A DNA stretch of 64,000 nt from positions 62,001-126,000 of the forward strand of contig NZ_CAMLHC010000011.1 in the NCBI RefSeq assembly GCF_946479755.1, read 5' to 3'. Positions 17,084-25,036 of this stretch are shown here, piece by piece; the first letter of the stretch is position 1, and the number at the start of each line of letters is the position of its first letter. Under the pieces are notes generated by a model. That model was given only the letters and a program-made list of their open reading frames with translations, searched no databases and was not told the origin of the DNA. Source of the DNA: an uncultured Chitinophaga sp. Its GTDB lineage: Bacteria > Bacteroidota > Bacteroidia > Chitinophagales > Chitinophagaceae. The translations under genes were made by a program, and so were the position numbers.

Positions 17084-18349
17084 TTACAGCAGGATACCTG
17101 CAATCGTTGCTGACAGGTAGCTGGCCAGCGTGCCGCAGAGCAGGGCTTTCAGGCCCAGTTTAGCCAGGTCTGTACGACGGCCGGGCGCCAGTTCACCGAT
17201 GCCACCTATCTGCATACCTACGCTGCTGAAGTTGGCAAACCCCGCGATGGCGATGGTAACGATGGTGATGGCTTTGGTGGATTCTATCTTCACGCTGTGG
17301 CTGGTCATGCTTTTGAAAGCCACAAATTCGTTGATGGTAAGTTTCTGTCCCAGCAGGGTGGCCACATTGTTTACATCCTGGTTGGGAACGCCCATGGCCC
17401 ACGCCATTGGGGTGAACAGTTTACCGAAGATCCAGTCCAGGCTCAGATCGAAGCTCAGGCCTGCGAGATGGCCGAGATGGATCAGGCACCAGTCGATCAG
17501 CGCTATCAGGGCGATAAAACCGATCAGCATGGCGATAACGTTCATGGCTATTTTAAAACCGTCGCCGGCGCCATGGGAGATGGCGTCGATCACGTTGGTA
17601 TAGTTGCTTTTCACTTCCATTTTCACGCGGCCCATGGTCACACTTTCTTCCGTTTCCGGAAATACGATCTTGGATATCACCAGTGCGCCGGGAGCGGCCA
17701 TGAGGCTGGCGGTGATCAGGAAGGGGGCGATGTCCATACCGGCCTGGAAGCCCATATTGGCATATACGACGAGGATGCCGCCGGCGATACAGGCAAGGCT
17801 GCCGCTCATGGAGGCAAGGATTTCGCTTTTGGTCATGGAGTTGAGGTAAGGACGGATCATCACCTGTGCTTCTACCTGGCCAACGAAGGCGCTGGCCACA
17901 TTGCTGAGTGCTTCTGCGCCGCTCACCCGCATCACTACGTTCATCGCGCGGGCAATCACCGCTACCACCCGCTGCATAATGCCGAAATGGTACAACACCG
18001 CTACCAGTACACATACCAGGATGATCGTGGCCGTAACGTTAAACGCAAAGACAAATCCGCCACTGGCATAATCGGCGAGGGTGCCGGTAGGAGGCTGGGC
18101 TACGCCGATGCCGCCATATACGAAAGCGGCGCCCTGACGTGCGAATCCTTCCAGTTTACCCATAGCGTGGCCTACTTGCTGAAAAAACCAGGTGATAGGA
18201 GGAACTTTAAATACCAGCAGCGCAATCACTACCTGTAACGTAATACCACTCACCACCAGCCGATAGTTGATCTTACTCCTGTTGTTGGAAAACAAAAAGG
18301 CAATGCCCAGAATTAGGACGATGCCTATTAAGCCCTGAAAGCGTTCCAT
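17084..18349 (-). CDS. Concentrative nucleoside transporter (NupC/CNT family)
   Basis: An inner-membrane nucleoside:cation symporter. It has about nine to ten hydrophobic segments and the CNT features SNVASAFVGQVEAQVMIRP (the E in GQxEA), SEILASMSGSLACIAGG and a C-terminal GFANFSSVGMQIGGIGEL. The frame is open to a TTG at 18379, but a promoter-like TATCTTCG at 18395-18388 (minus) would place the transcript start near 18381. The ATG at 18349 (MERFQGLIGIVLILG) is therefore chosen, giving 421 residues. It ends on the terminator at 17024-17072 and stands alone. Substrate range (purine versus pyrimidine) cannot be read. Confidence 0.9.
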   Translation of the reverse strand: MERFQGLIGIVLILGIAFLFSNNRSKINYRLVVSGITLQVVIALLVFKVPPITWFFQQVGHAMGKLEGFARQGAAFVYGGIGVAQPPTGTLADYASGGFVFAFNVTATIILVCVLVAVLYHFGIMQRVVAVIARAMNVVMRVSGAEALSNVASAFVGQVEAQVMIRPYLNSMTKSEILASMSGSLACIAGGILVVYANMGFQAGMDIAPFLITASLMAAPGALVISKIVFPETEESVTMGRVKMEVKSNYTNVIDAISHGAGDGFKIAMNVIAMLIGFIALIALIDWCLIHLGHLAGLSFDLSLDWIFGKLFTPMAWAMGVPNQDVNNVATLLGQKLTINEFVAFKSMTSHSVKIESTKAITIVTIAIAGFANFSSVGMQIGGIGELAPGRRTDLAKLGLKALLCGTLASYLSATIAGILL

Positions 18350-18387
18350 AAATGCAAATAAATCGTAAAATGTATGCAATAAGGCGA

Positions 18388-18395
18388 CGAAGATA
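18388..18395 (-). promoter_or_regulatory. Possible -7 element for the nucleoside transporter
   Basis: TATCTTCG on the minus strand differs from TAnnTTTG at one position and lies about 39 bp before the chosen ATG. No TTTG at the right distance is obvious, so this is weak support. Confidence 0.3.
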
Positions 18396-18444
18396 AGTTA
18401 TTTTGCGATTTCTGGTCACTTTGCGACGTATTTCAGCAGTGCTT

Positions 18445-19572
18445 TTAAACCTGTCCGGCGGAGACTTTCGCCGGCGGGCCACCAGCAAGCGATGGCGCCT
18501 TTTTGAAGCGGTCTTTCAGCCACCGGCGCAGGGGTTCGTCATACCAGCGCATAGCCAGGTAACCGATACCCATGAGCACCAACGTACCCATTGCCACAAT
18601 CAGCGTCAGCTGTCCCGCGCCGGGCTTGTATTTCGCGTAGTAGTTACCGAAAGGCCATATCAGGAAGATGTGGGTCATATATAAAGGATAAGACAGCCGG
18701 CCAATGAAACGGCAGCATTGCAGCCACCAGCCCTTCGCCACAGCACCGGCGCCCAGGGCAATCACTACCGGGTAAATCACCGCCACGATTCCCCATTCCA
18801 CCAGCCAGTTCAGCCGGAAGTAAGGACACATAAAAGTAGCCAGCAACAGCAGCGATAACACCACGAAACCCGCCCGCGTACGCAGTACCCACTGAAAACG
18901 GTATACGCTCAACCCCGCCAGAAACGAGAAGGTCACCCGCGCAAAGCCATCCATGATATTGGCATCTGCCCAGCCACCGATCAGCGTGCCGGCACGATAG
19001 GCAGTTACCGCCAGCCAACCCGCCGCCAGCACTGTCAGCAACAGCGTGAAACCCTTGTGCAGCCTGCTTAACACCCACGCATACACGATATTGATGACAT
19101 ATTCCATAAAAAGCGACCAGGTGGGAGAGTTGAACGGGAACAAAGCGCCGCCTCGCCCCGGCAGCCACGGGAAAGGCAGCAGGAACAGGGAGCAGACAAA
19201 ACCTGCCACAACAGGCCATACCCCCTGCGCATAAGGATCGCCGCCAAACGGATCGAACAGGAAGGATAAGAGGCCCAGCACAGACCCCAGCAGCACCAGC
19301 GGATGTAACCGCAGCAACCGCCCCCGGAAAAATCCACGGTAACCGATGCCGGATAACCGCCCATCATAAGCATAACCAATCACAAAGCCCGACAGGCAGA
19401 AGAAAAAATCCACTGCCAGGAAGCCATGGCCCAGCGGGTTCTTGCTGTAATCGAACCATACCAGCTCCAGGAAGTGAAAGACGACAATAGTGATAGCCGC
19501 TGTGCCGCGCAGGCCGTCGAGTACCTCATAATGTGGTTTAGCAGATGACGTGGAAAGAGAGGATGCGTACAT
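18445..19572 (-). CDS. Membrane acyltransferase (acyltransferase-3 / OafA family)
   Basis: A 375-residue integral membrane protein with about ten hydrophobic helices. It begins YEVLDGLRGTAAITIVVFHFLELV, the conserved 'LDGLRGxAAxxVVxxH' motif with the catalytic His of acyltransferase-3 proteins, and continues with GFLAVDFFFCLSGFVIGY. Family members acetylate or otherwise acylate extracytoplasmic sugars (O-antigen, exopolysaccharide, peptidoglycan). It is monocistronic, with no glycan gene next to it, so the acceptor is unknown. Confidence 0.9.
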   Translation of the reverse strand: MYASSLSTSSAKPHYEVLDGLRGTAAITIVVFHFLELVWFDYSKNPLGHGFLAVDFFFCLSGFVIGYAYDGRLSGIGYRGFFRGRLLRLHPLVLLGSVLGLLSFLFDPFGGDPYAQGVWPVVAGFVCSLFLLPFPWLPGRGGALFPFNSPTWSLFMEYVINIVYAWVLSRLHKGFTLLLTVLAAGWLAVTAYRAGTLIGGWADANIMDGFARVTFSFLAGLSVYRFQWVLRTRAGFVVLSLLLLATFMCPYFRLNWLVEWGIVAVIYPVVIALGAGAVAKGWWLQCCRFIGRLSYPLYMTHIFLIWPFGNYYAKYKPGAGQLTLIVAMGTLVLMGIGYLAMRWYDEPLRRWLKDRFKKAPSLAGGPPAKVSAGQV

Positions 19573-19687
19573 AGGTAGAAAAATAATAAACCGCGATTTT
19601 TTTTCTAAACAATGTTAAAATAAGTGCAACTGTTGAGAATTTTATATCGATGCCTGCCAGTCGCCAGCCATGCGTTTACCCCCTGAT

Positions 19688-19810
19688 CGACCTTCAACCT
19701 TTACCCACCAGCATCTTAATATTCGGCTTTCAACCCTCCACCCTCTTAAACCTCCGGCTTTCAACTCTTAACTCTCAATCCTCGGCCTTCGGCCCTCCAC
19801 TCTCACCCCC
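19688..19810. repeat. Polypyrimidine-rich degenerate repeat
   Basis: This pyrimidine-rich tract holds the 11-mer CGGCTTTCAAC at 19724-19734 and 19755-19765, and a diverged CGGCCTTCGGC at 19783-19793, separated by CTC-rich filler (CCCTCCACCCTC, CTCTTAACTCTC). It occupies most of the 318-bp gap between the divergent acyltransferase and cytochrome genes. It has no coding potential and no clear hairpin. The remainder of the gap (19573-19687, 19811-19890) is AT-rich promoter DNA with nothing else recognised. Confidence 0.6.
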
Positions 19811-19890
19811 ATGATTTTACCCCTGATCAAAAAATAGTTGCAAAAATCAACAGGAGCTGTATTTTTATCGTTTGCAATCGAATTAAATAC

Positions 19891-22179
19891 ATGAGCCGTC
19901 TTCAATACCTGATCATTTCCACGATTTCCCTGGCATGGTTTGCCTGCGGACAGACACAACAACAAGACCACCTCAGCAAACACGAAAAAGACTCGCTGGC
20001 GATGCGAAAGCAGTACGCCCAGTCGCCCGTGATGGACGGTAAAGCCGCCATCGGCGCGATGACGGTGGACAAAGGCCTGGAAGTCCAGCTGGTAGCGGCA
20101 GAACCGATGGTATTTGCGCCGGTAAGCACCGTGTTTGACGACCGTGGCCGCATGTGGGTGGTGGAGATGATGGGGTTTATGCCGGATACCAGCGGTACCG
20201 GTGAAGACCTGCCGGACGGTAAAATAGTGATACTGGAAGACACGACCGGCGACGGGGTGATGGACAAACGGACGGTATTCCTCGATTCACTGGTGTTGCC
20301 CAGAGCGGTGTGCCTCGTGGAAAACGGCGTGCTGGTTGCTACGCCGCCGCAGCTGTGGTTCATCGAAAACAACAATGATAAGCCAGGTAAAAAAGTACTG
20401 GTAGACAGTATGTATGCGGCAGGGGGTAATGTGGAACATCAGCCCAACGGCCTTCTACGGGGGCTGGACAACTGGATATACAACGCTAAATCTGACCGCC
20501 GTTACCGCAAAGTGGGCGACAAATGGCTGAAAGAAGCCACCACCTTCCGCGGACAGTGGGGCATCGCACAGGATGATAAAGGACGGCTCTATTATAACAA
20601 CAACTCTGAAAACCTGCTGGGCGATTATTTCCCGGCCGGACTGGGAGGCAAGAACCCGCATCAGCAGAATGCTGCCGGCTATGACCAGAAGATAGTAAGA
20701 GATAACCATGTGTATCCGGCGCATCCTACGCCAGGCGTCAACAGGGGTTATATGAAAGGTATACTGGACGACAGCCTGCGGCTGGTGGAATTTACCGCCG
20801 CCTGCGGGCCGGTGATCTACCGCGGTAACCTGTTGCCCGCCGAATATGCCGGTAACGCTTTTGTAGCGGAACCGTCGGCCAACCTGATCAAGCGGAATAT
20901 CTTGCGTGACAGCGGTTTTATCGTCACCGGGGAACAGGCCTATAAAGGCAAAGAGTTCCTGGCCAGTACGGATGAACGTTTCCGGCCTACGGGGTTATAC
21001 AACGGTCCGGATGGCGCGCTGTACATCACGGATATGTACCGCGGCATCCTGCAACATAAGACGTACCTCACTTCCTACCTGAAGAATGAAATCAAAATGC
21101 GGGAGCTGACGCAGCCACTCAGCTGCGGCCGTATTTACCGTATCGTTCCGGCAGGGCAGCAGCCGAAGAAAACGTTAGTACAGGAAGAGGCGCTATTACA
21201 ATTGTTAAACCACCCCAATGGTGCACTGCGCGATAAGGCGCAGCAATATATTATTGACCATCGTTTAACCGCACTGGTACCGGAGTTGCGGGCAGCACTG
21301 GCCGGCAATGCCACGCCGCTGTTGCAGGTGCACGCCCTGTGGACGCTGGAAGGGTTGCATCAGCTGACCTACGCCGACCTGGCTACTATACTGGAGCAGG
21401 GCAACGATGCGTATAAAGTACAGGCACTGGCGGCGCTGCCTTCCGTGCTGGACGACAAATCCGCCAAAGCGGCGGCTGCAAAGCTGGATACGCTGGCTGA
21501 TAAACCGTTTTTTGCCCCTTATGTTGCTTACTTATTGCCCGCGTTGAGTAAAACAGACAAAGCTGCCGCCAGCCGCCTGGAGGATAAACTGATGAAAGCG
21601 TATGCGGGTGACCGTTATACATCGGCCGCATTGGTCAATTATGCGGTCAACCGCGAAGCGGCGCTGCTGAAGCAACTGGAGGCCTTTAACCCCGATACTA
21701 CGCTGGCGCTGAATAAGCAACTGCACGCCGTACTGAAGAATATGGACAATACCGCCAACGCCAAAAAGATGGATGCACTGGCGGCTAAATATCCCAGGGG
21801 GTATAAAATATTTAACACTGTTTGCCAGACCTGTCATGGTAAAAACGGGAATGGTATTGCTTCCATGGCGCCGCCGCTGAATGAAAGCAACTGGGTGACG
21901 GGCGACAGAAATAAGTTCGCCGCCATTGTGTTGTATGGTCTTACCGGCCCGGTGGAAGTACACGGCAAACTGTATAAAGCGCCGGAGATCAATGGCGACA
22001 TGCCGGGTATCGGCGTCAGTGATGAATTTAATGATGCCGATATTGCAGAGTTGCTCACTTTTTTACGGAGCGCGTGGAATAACAAAGCCGGCAAAGTGAC
22101 AGCAGACGATATTAAAAATGTACGTAAACAATATAACGGCCGGCAAAAGCCATTTACTGCCGCAGAATTAACCAAATAA
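19891..22179 (+). CDS. PVC-type heme-binding lipoprotein: beta-propeller, HEAT-like region and cytochrome c domain
   Basis: 762 residues. A lipoprotein signal ends at Cys19 (LAWFAC). Residues about 60-420 form a beta-propeller related to membrane-bound dehydrogenases (VFDDRGRMWVVEMMGF, LYNGPDGALYITDMYRG). Residues about 430-600 are helical repeats (LVPELRAALAGN, LLQVHALWTLEGL). A C-terminal class I cytochrome c follows, with CQTCH at 645-649 and MAPPLNESNWV. A distal Met ligand is likely in NGDMPGIG. It is expected on the periplasmic face or cell surface as an electron-transferring sugar/alcohol dehydrogenase-like protein; the substrate is unknown. It stands alone upstream of a structured intergenic region. 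Confidence 0.88.
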   Translation: MSRLQYLIISTISLAWFACGQTQQQDHLSKHEKDSLAMRKQYAQSPVMDGKAAIGAMTVDKGLEVQLVAAEPMVFAPVSTVFDDRGRMWVVEMMGFMPDTSGTGEDLPDGKIVILEDTTGDGVMDKRTVFLDSLVLPRAVCLVENGVLVATPPQLWFIENNNDKPGKKVLVDSMYAAGGNVEHQPNGLLRGLDNWIYNAKSDRRYRKVGDKWLKEATTFRGQWGIAQDDKGRLYYNNNSENLLGDYFPAGLGGKNPHQQNAAGYDQKIVRDNHVYPAHPTPGVNRGYMKGILDDSLRLVEFTAACGPVIYRGNLLPAEYAGNAFVAEPSANLIKRNILRDSGFIVTGEQAYKGKEFLASTDERFRPTGLYNGPDGALYITDMYRGILQHKTYLTSYLKNEIKMRELTQPLSCGRIYRIVPAGQQPKKTLVQEEALLQLLNHPNGALRDKAQQYIIDHRLTALVPELRAALAGNATPLLQVHALWTLEGLHQLTYADLATILEQGNDAYKVQALAALPSVLDDKSAKAAAAKLDTLADKPFFAPYVAYLLPALSKTDKAAASRLEDKLMKAYAGDRYTSAALVNYAVNREAALLKQLEAFNPDTTLALNKQLHAVLKNMDNTANAKKMDALAAKYPRGYKIFNTVCQTCHGKNGNGIASMAPPLNESNWVTGDRNKFAAIVLYGLTGPVEVHGKLYKAPEINGDMPGIGVSDEFNDADIAELLTFLRSAWNNKAGKVTADDIKNVRKQYNGRQKPFTAAELTK

Positions 22180-22202
22180 TGCGCGGATATCAATAAAAGG
22201 CC

Positions 22203-22210
22203 TATCTTTG
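22203..22210 (+). promoter_or_regulatory. -7 element (TATCTTTG) for the structured RNA
   Basis: An exact TAnnTTTG match 24 bp after the cytochrome gene stop and about 25 bp before a nested stem structure. No clear TTTG at -33, so it is a half-match. Confidence 0.4.
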
Positions 22211-22216
22211 CTGCTC

Positions 22217-22306
22217 ATACCATTACTTGTGAGTAAGGCAACGAACATACAAACCTGCTGTAGCCAACACCGTATCTGTACGGGCGGGTTCCTGTTGCCT
22301 TTTTTA
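22217..22306 (+). ncRNA. Candidate structured small RNA or leader, unrecognised class
   Basis: Three helices nest inside one another. The outer AAGGCAAC (22235-22242) pairs with GTTGCCTT (22294-22301). The middle AACCTGC (22252-22258) pairs with GCGGGTT (22284-22290) with one G-T pair. The apical CCGTA/TACGG (22270-22274/22279-22283) closes a TCTG loop. A T-run (22300-22305) follows the outer stem as in an intrinsic terminator, and a TATCTTTG element lies just upstream. It may be a free RNA of about 90 nt or an attenuated leader for the gene at 22450. It resembles no riboswitch class I know. Confidence 0.45.
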
Positions 22307-22334
22307 TCCTGTCCCAAAGACTTCAACAATTAAG

Positions 22335-22372
22335 CCCGGGCAACTTATAGCATCGTAACAGTTGTACCCGGG
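22335..22372 (+). promoter_or_regulatory. Leader hairpin upstream of the FMN-binding enzyme
   Basis: CCCGGGCAACT (22335-22345) pairs with AGTTG-TA-CCCGGG (22360-22372) with a two-base bulge and a 14-nt loop. It sits between the candidate RNA and the start codon at 22450 and lacks a T-run, so it looks more like a leader structure than a terminator. Confidence 0.4.
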
Positions 22373-22449
22373 GGGATGATACCTGTACGCTTGTATTGGT
22401 AGTATAATCCATTTAGCAATTTCCAAAACAATCTTATAAAATAAGTTTT

Positions 22450-24015
22450 ATGAATCATCGGATAGCACGATGGGCAGTTTATCTTTTATGCCTGTTGCTG
22501 GATGTGAGCGTGGCTGCAAGCCTTTATCGCGGTTATTTAACAGGATGGATTTTATTACCGGTGGCCGTAGGTGTCACATTGCTGACATTGATCGACCGTT
22601 TCCAGGGCAAACACGCCCTGTTGCGCAACTACCCTTTGCTGGGGAGGCTGCGTTACCTGCTGGAGCACATCAGGCCGGAAATGCGTCAGTATTTCTTCGA
22701 GTCTGATACGGACGGACGGCCGTTCAGCCGTCGCCAGCGAGCGGTAGTGTACCAGCGTGCGAAAGACGTGAAACAGACCGTTGCTTTCGGCGCCCTGGCA
22801 GATATGTATGAGCCGGGCTACGAATGGGCGTCACACACGGCGTTTCCCACGAAAGTGAAACCGGAAGCCCTGCGGGTAACGATCGGCAACAAGCAGTGCA
22901 GTCAGCCATATAACGCAAGTTTACTCAACATCAGCGCGATGAGTTACGGTGCGCTGAGTAAGACAGCCATCCTTTCCCTCAATGGTGGCGCACAGGTGGG
23001 CGGGTTCGCCCACAACACCGGGGAAGGCGGCGTGAGTCCGTATCACCTGCAACACGGCGGTGACCTGATCTGGCAAATCGGTACCGGTTACTTCGGCTGC
23101 CGCGATGAGAATGGTCATTTCTCACCGGAGGTATACGCCGGGACCGTGGCAGAACCTTCTGTAAAGATGGTGGAACTGAAATTGAGCCAGGGCGCCAAGC
23201 CCGGTAAGGGCGGGGTACTGCCGGCAGCGAAGAATACGCCGGAAATTGCCGCTATCCGTAAGGTAAAACCGGGTGTCAGCGTATTATCGCCGGCAGCGCA
23301 TACTGCTTTTGGCAACGAATATGAAATGCTGACTTTCCTGCAGCAGCTGCGTACCCTCTCCGGTGGTAAGCCGGTAGGCTTTAAACTATGCGTAGGCCGC
23401 AAGGATGAGTTTGAGCGTATCTGCGTAGCCATGACCAACACTGGTATCTACCCCGACTTTATTACGGTAGATGGCGCAGAAGGCGGTACCGGTGCCGCTC
23501 CGCTGGAATTCACGGACAGCATCGGGATGCCTTTGTACGACGCACTGGCTTTTGTGGTGAACATGCTGAAGAAGTATGACCTGAAACAGCATATCAGGAT
23601 TATGGCCAGTGGTAAGATCATCACCGGTTTCGACATCATGAAAGTGTTGGCATTGGGCGCAGACGCCTGCTACAGCGCCAGGGGCATGATGCTGGCACTG
23701 GGTTGCATACAGGCGCTTCAGTGCGATAGCGGCAGCTGCCCGGTGGGCGTAGCTACGCAGGACCCCACCCTGTACCAGGGTGTGAATGTGACCGACAAAA
23801 AAGAAAGGGTGGCCAATTTCCACCGTAACACCATATATGCACTGGCAGAACTGATGGGCGCCTGCGGTTTCGCTACGCCTGAACAGGTAAACCCGGCCGC
23901 ACTTTACAGAAGAGTAACGAGAACGGATATACGATCATATGAAGAAATTTACGCGCCGGACAACGGTCGTTCCGCAGGAGCGGCGCTGTTTCCGGGGCAG
24001 TCAGTTAATAATTGA
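22450..24015 (+). CDS. FMN-binding glutamate synthase family protein
   Basis: 521 residues. Two N-terminal hydrophobic helices (about 8-50) anchor a domain homologous to the FMN/synthase domain of glutamate synthase large subunit. Visible signatures are LLNISAMSYGALSKTAILSLNGGA, NTGEGGVSPYHL, FITVDGAEGGTGAAPLEF, IMASGKIITGFDIMKVLALGAD and CDSGSCPVGVATQDP, where the cysteines may bind the iron-sulfur cluster. The amidotransferase half of GltB is missing, as is usual for this stand-alone family; its physiological reaction is not settled. It is followed 16 bp later by the GreA-like gene, likely on the same transcript. Confidence 0.9.
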   Translation: MNHRIARWAVYLLCLLLDVSVAASLYRGYLTGWILLPVAVGVTLLTLIDRFQGKHALLRNYPLLGRLRYLLEHIRPEMRQYFFESDTDGRPFSRRQRAVVYQRAKDVKQTVAFGALADMYEPGYEWASHTAFPTKVKPEALRVTIGNKQCSQPYNASLLNISAMSYGALSKTAILSLNGGAQVGGFAHNTGEGGVSPYHLQHGGDLIWQIGTGYFGCRDENGHFSPEVYAGTVAEPSVKMVELKLSQGAKPGKGGVLPAAKNTPEIAAIRKVKPGVSVLSPAAHTAFGNEYEMLTFLQQLRTLSGGKPVGFKLCVGRKDEFERICVAMTNTGIYPDFITVDGAEGGTGAAPLEFTDSIGMPLYDALAFVVNMLKKYDLKQHIRIMASGKIITGFDIMKVLALGADACYSARGMMLALGCIQALQCDSGSCPVGVATQDPTLYQGVNVTDKKERVANFHRNTIYALAELMGACGFATPEQVNPAALYRRVTRTDIRSYEEIYAPDNGRSAGAALFPGQSVNN

Positions 24016-24031
24016 TTAAAAACCTGTTTTC

Positions 24032-24397
24032 ATGAAAAAGAAACAGATTATCGTGTCCCAACATGATTACGACATCCTGAAAACGCTTTGTTACCATGCT
24101 CCCGGCACATCCAAGCTGAAAGAGGAGCTGGACAGGGCGGTGATCCGTAAGACAAAAGTACCCGGCGACGTGGTACAGGTCAATTCCACGCTGCAGTTCA
24201 GGGATGAACGCAGCGGCAAGGTACGTGAAGTACAGTTGGTATTACCTGCGGCCAGTAACCTTCAATTGGGGAAACTTTCTATCCTTTCGCCAATAGGCAC
24301 GGCCCTGCTGGGCTACAGTACCGGCGACACCATTGACTGGGAAGTGCCTGCGGGCAAAACCCAGCTGCATATCCTGCGGGTGGTCAACGAAGGATAG
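24032..24397 (+). CDS. GreA/GreB-family C-terminal domain protein (Rnk-like)
   Basis: 121 residues. The C-terminal half has the FKBP-like GreA C-terminal fold with PGDVVQVNSTLQFRDERSGKVREVQLVLP and LSILSPIGTALLGYSTGDTIDWEVPAG. The N-terminal half is a short helical region, not the full GreA coiled-coil finger. It therefore resembles Rnk-type regulators that bind RNA polymerase without transcript-cleavage activity. It lies 16 bp after the FMN enzyme and ends at a strong bidirectional terminator. Confidence 0.88.
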   Translation: MKKKQIIVSQHDYDILKTLCYHAPGTSKLKEELDRAVIRKTKVPGDVVQVNSTLQFRDERSGKVREVQLVLPAASNLQLGKLSILSPIGTALLGYSTGDTIDWEVPAGKTQLHILRVVNEG

Positions 24398-24445
24398 TCT
24401 TTAAAGGCTATAATGTTAGCGATCAAATATGTATCAAAGCAAAAA

Positions 24446-24476
24446 AAGCCCCGGCGTCTGCCGGGGCTTCTCTTTT
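24446..24476. terminator. Bidirectional intrinsic terminator
   Basis: A perfect 10-bp stem AAGCCCCGGC (24446-24455)/GCCGGGGCTT (24460-24469) with a GTCT loop, A-run to the left and T-run to the right. It serves the convergent GreA-like and DUF192 genes. Confidence 0.9.
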
Positions 24477-24486
24477 TAGTATATCG

Positions 24487-25029
24487 TTATTTGTGATAAA
24501 CAACATGGTCGCCGTAGTTGATGTGGTATTTGTCACAGAAGCCGCCGTTCACCTCCAGCACATACTGCGCTTTCTTGAAAGAGGGGAGGCTTTGTTCTGA
24601 CAAAGGCGTTGCATACTTCTGGATGGACACGATTTCCAGTTTATCATCCAGGTAGATGATATCCAGGGAGATGTAGGTGTTTTTCATCCAGAAAGAACGT
24701 TCTTCCATGTCCGGGAAGATAAACAGCATACCCTGATCATCGGTCATGGATTTACGGTACATCAGCCCGTCTTCCCGCTGCTGATCGGTTTGTGCCAGCT
24801 GGATATCAATTTTGCGGATGGTGTCTGCCTTACTTTTGGACAGAAACGCGAGCGACGCTTCCTTTCTGAATTCGCTGCCGTTGGAAGTGACCGGGGCCGG
24901 AGACTCCGTGCCGGCAGTGGTGCCGGTACCGGTTTCTGTGGTGGCAGCGCTGTTGTTTTTGCCGGTATTGTTGTTACAGCCGGACACATACAGGGCGGCT
25001 ATCAACAGGTATTTGAACGGTAGCTGCAT
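24487..25029 (-). CDS. DUF192 lipoprotein
   Basis: 180 residues. A lipoprotein signal ends at Cys18 (LYVSGC), followed by a low-complexity Thr/Gly/Ala linker to about residue 50. A DUF192 domain follows (DIQLAQTDQQREDGLMYRKSM, GMLFIFPDMEERSFWMKNTYISLDIIYL and LEVNGGFCDKYHINYGD). The family is small, often exported and of unknown role. The gene starts 7 bp after the mqnE stop and is probably the third gene of the M43-mqnE-DUF192 operon. Confidence 0.88.
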   Translation of the reverse strand: MQLPFKYLLIAALYVSGCNNNTGKNNSAATTETGTGTTAGTESPAPVTSNGSEFRKEASLAFLSKSKADTIRKIDIQLAQTDQQREDGLMYRKSMTDDQGMLFIFPDMEERSFWMKNTYISLDIIYLDDKLEIVSIQKYATPLSEQSLPSFKKAQYVLEVNGGFCDKYHINYGDHVVYHK

Positions 25030-25036
25030 AAGGGTG

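Noticed and set aside
22217..22306. Known riboswitch classes (cobalamin, TPP, SAM, preQ1, glycine, c-di-GMP) for the structured RNA
   Set aside because: None of the conserved core sequences I know for these classes is present.
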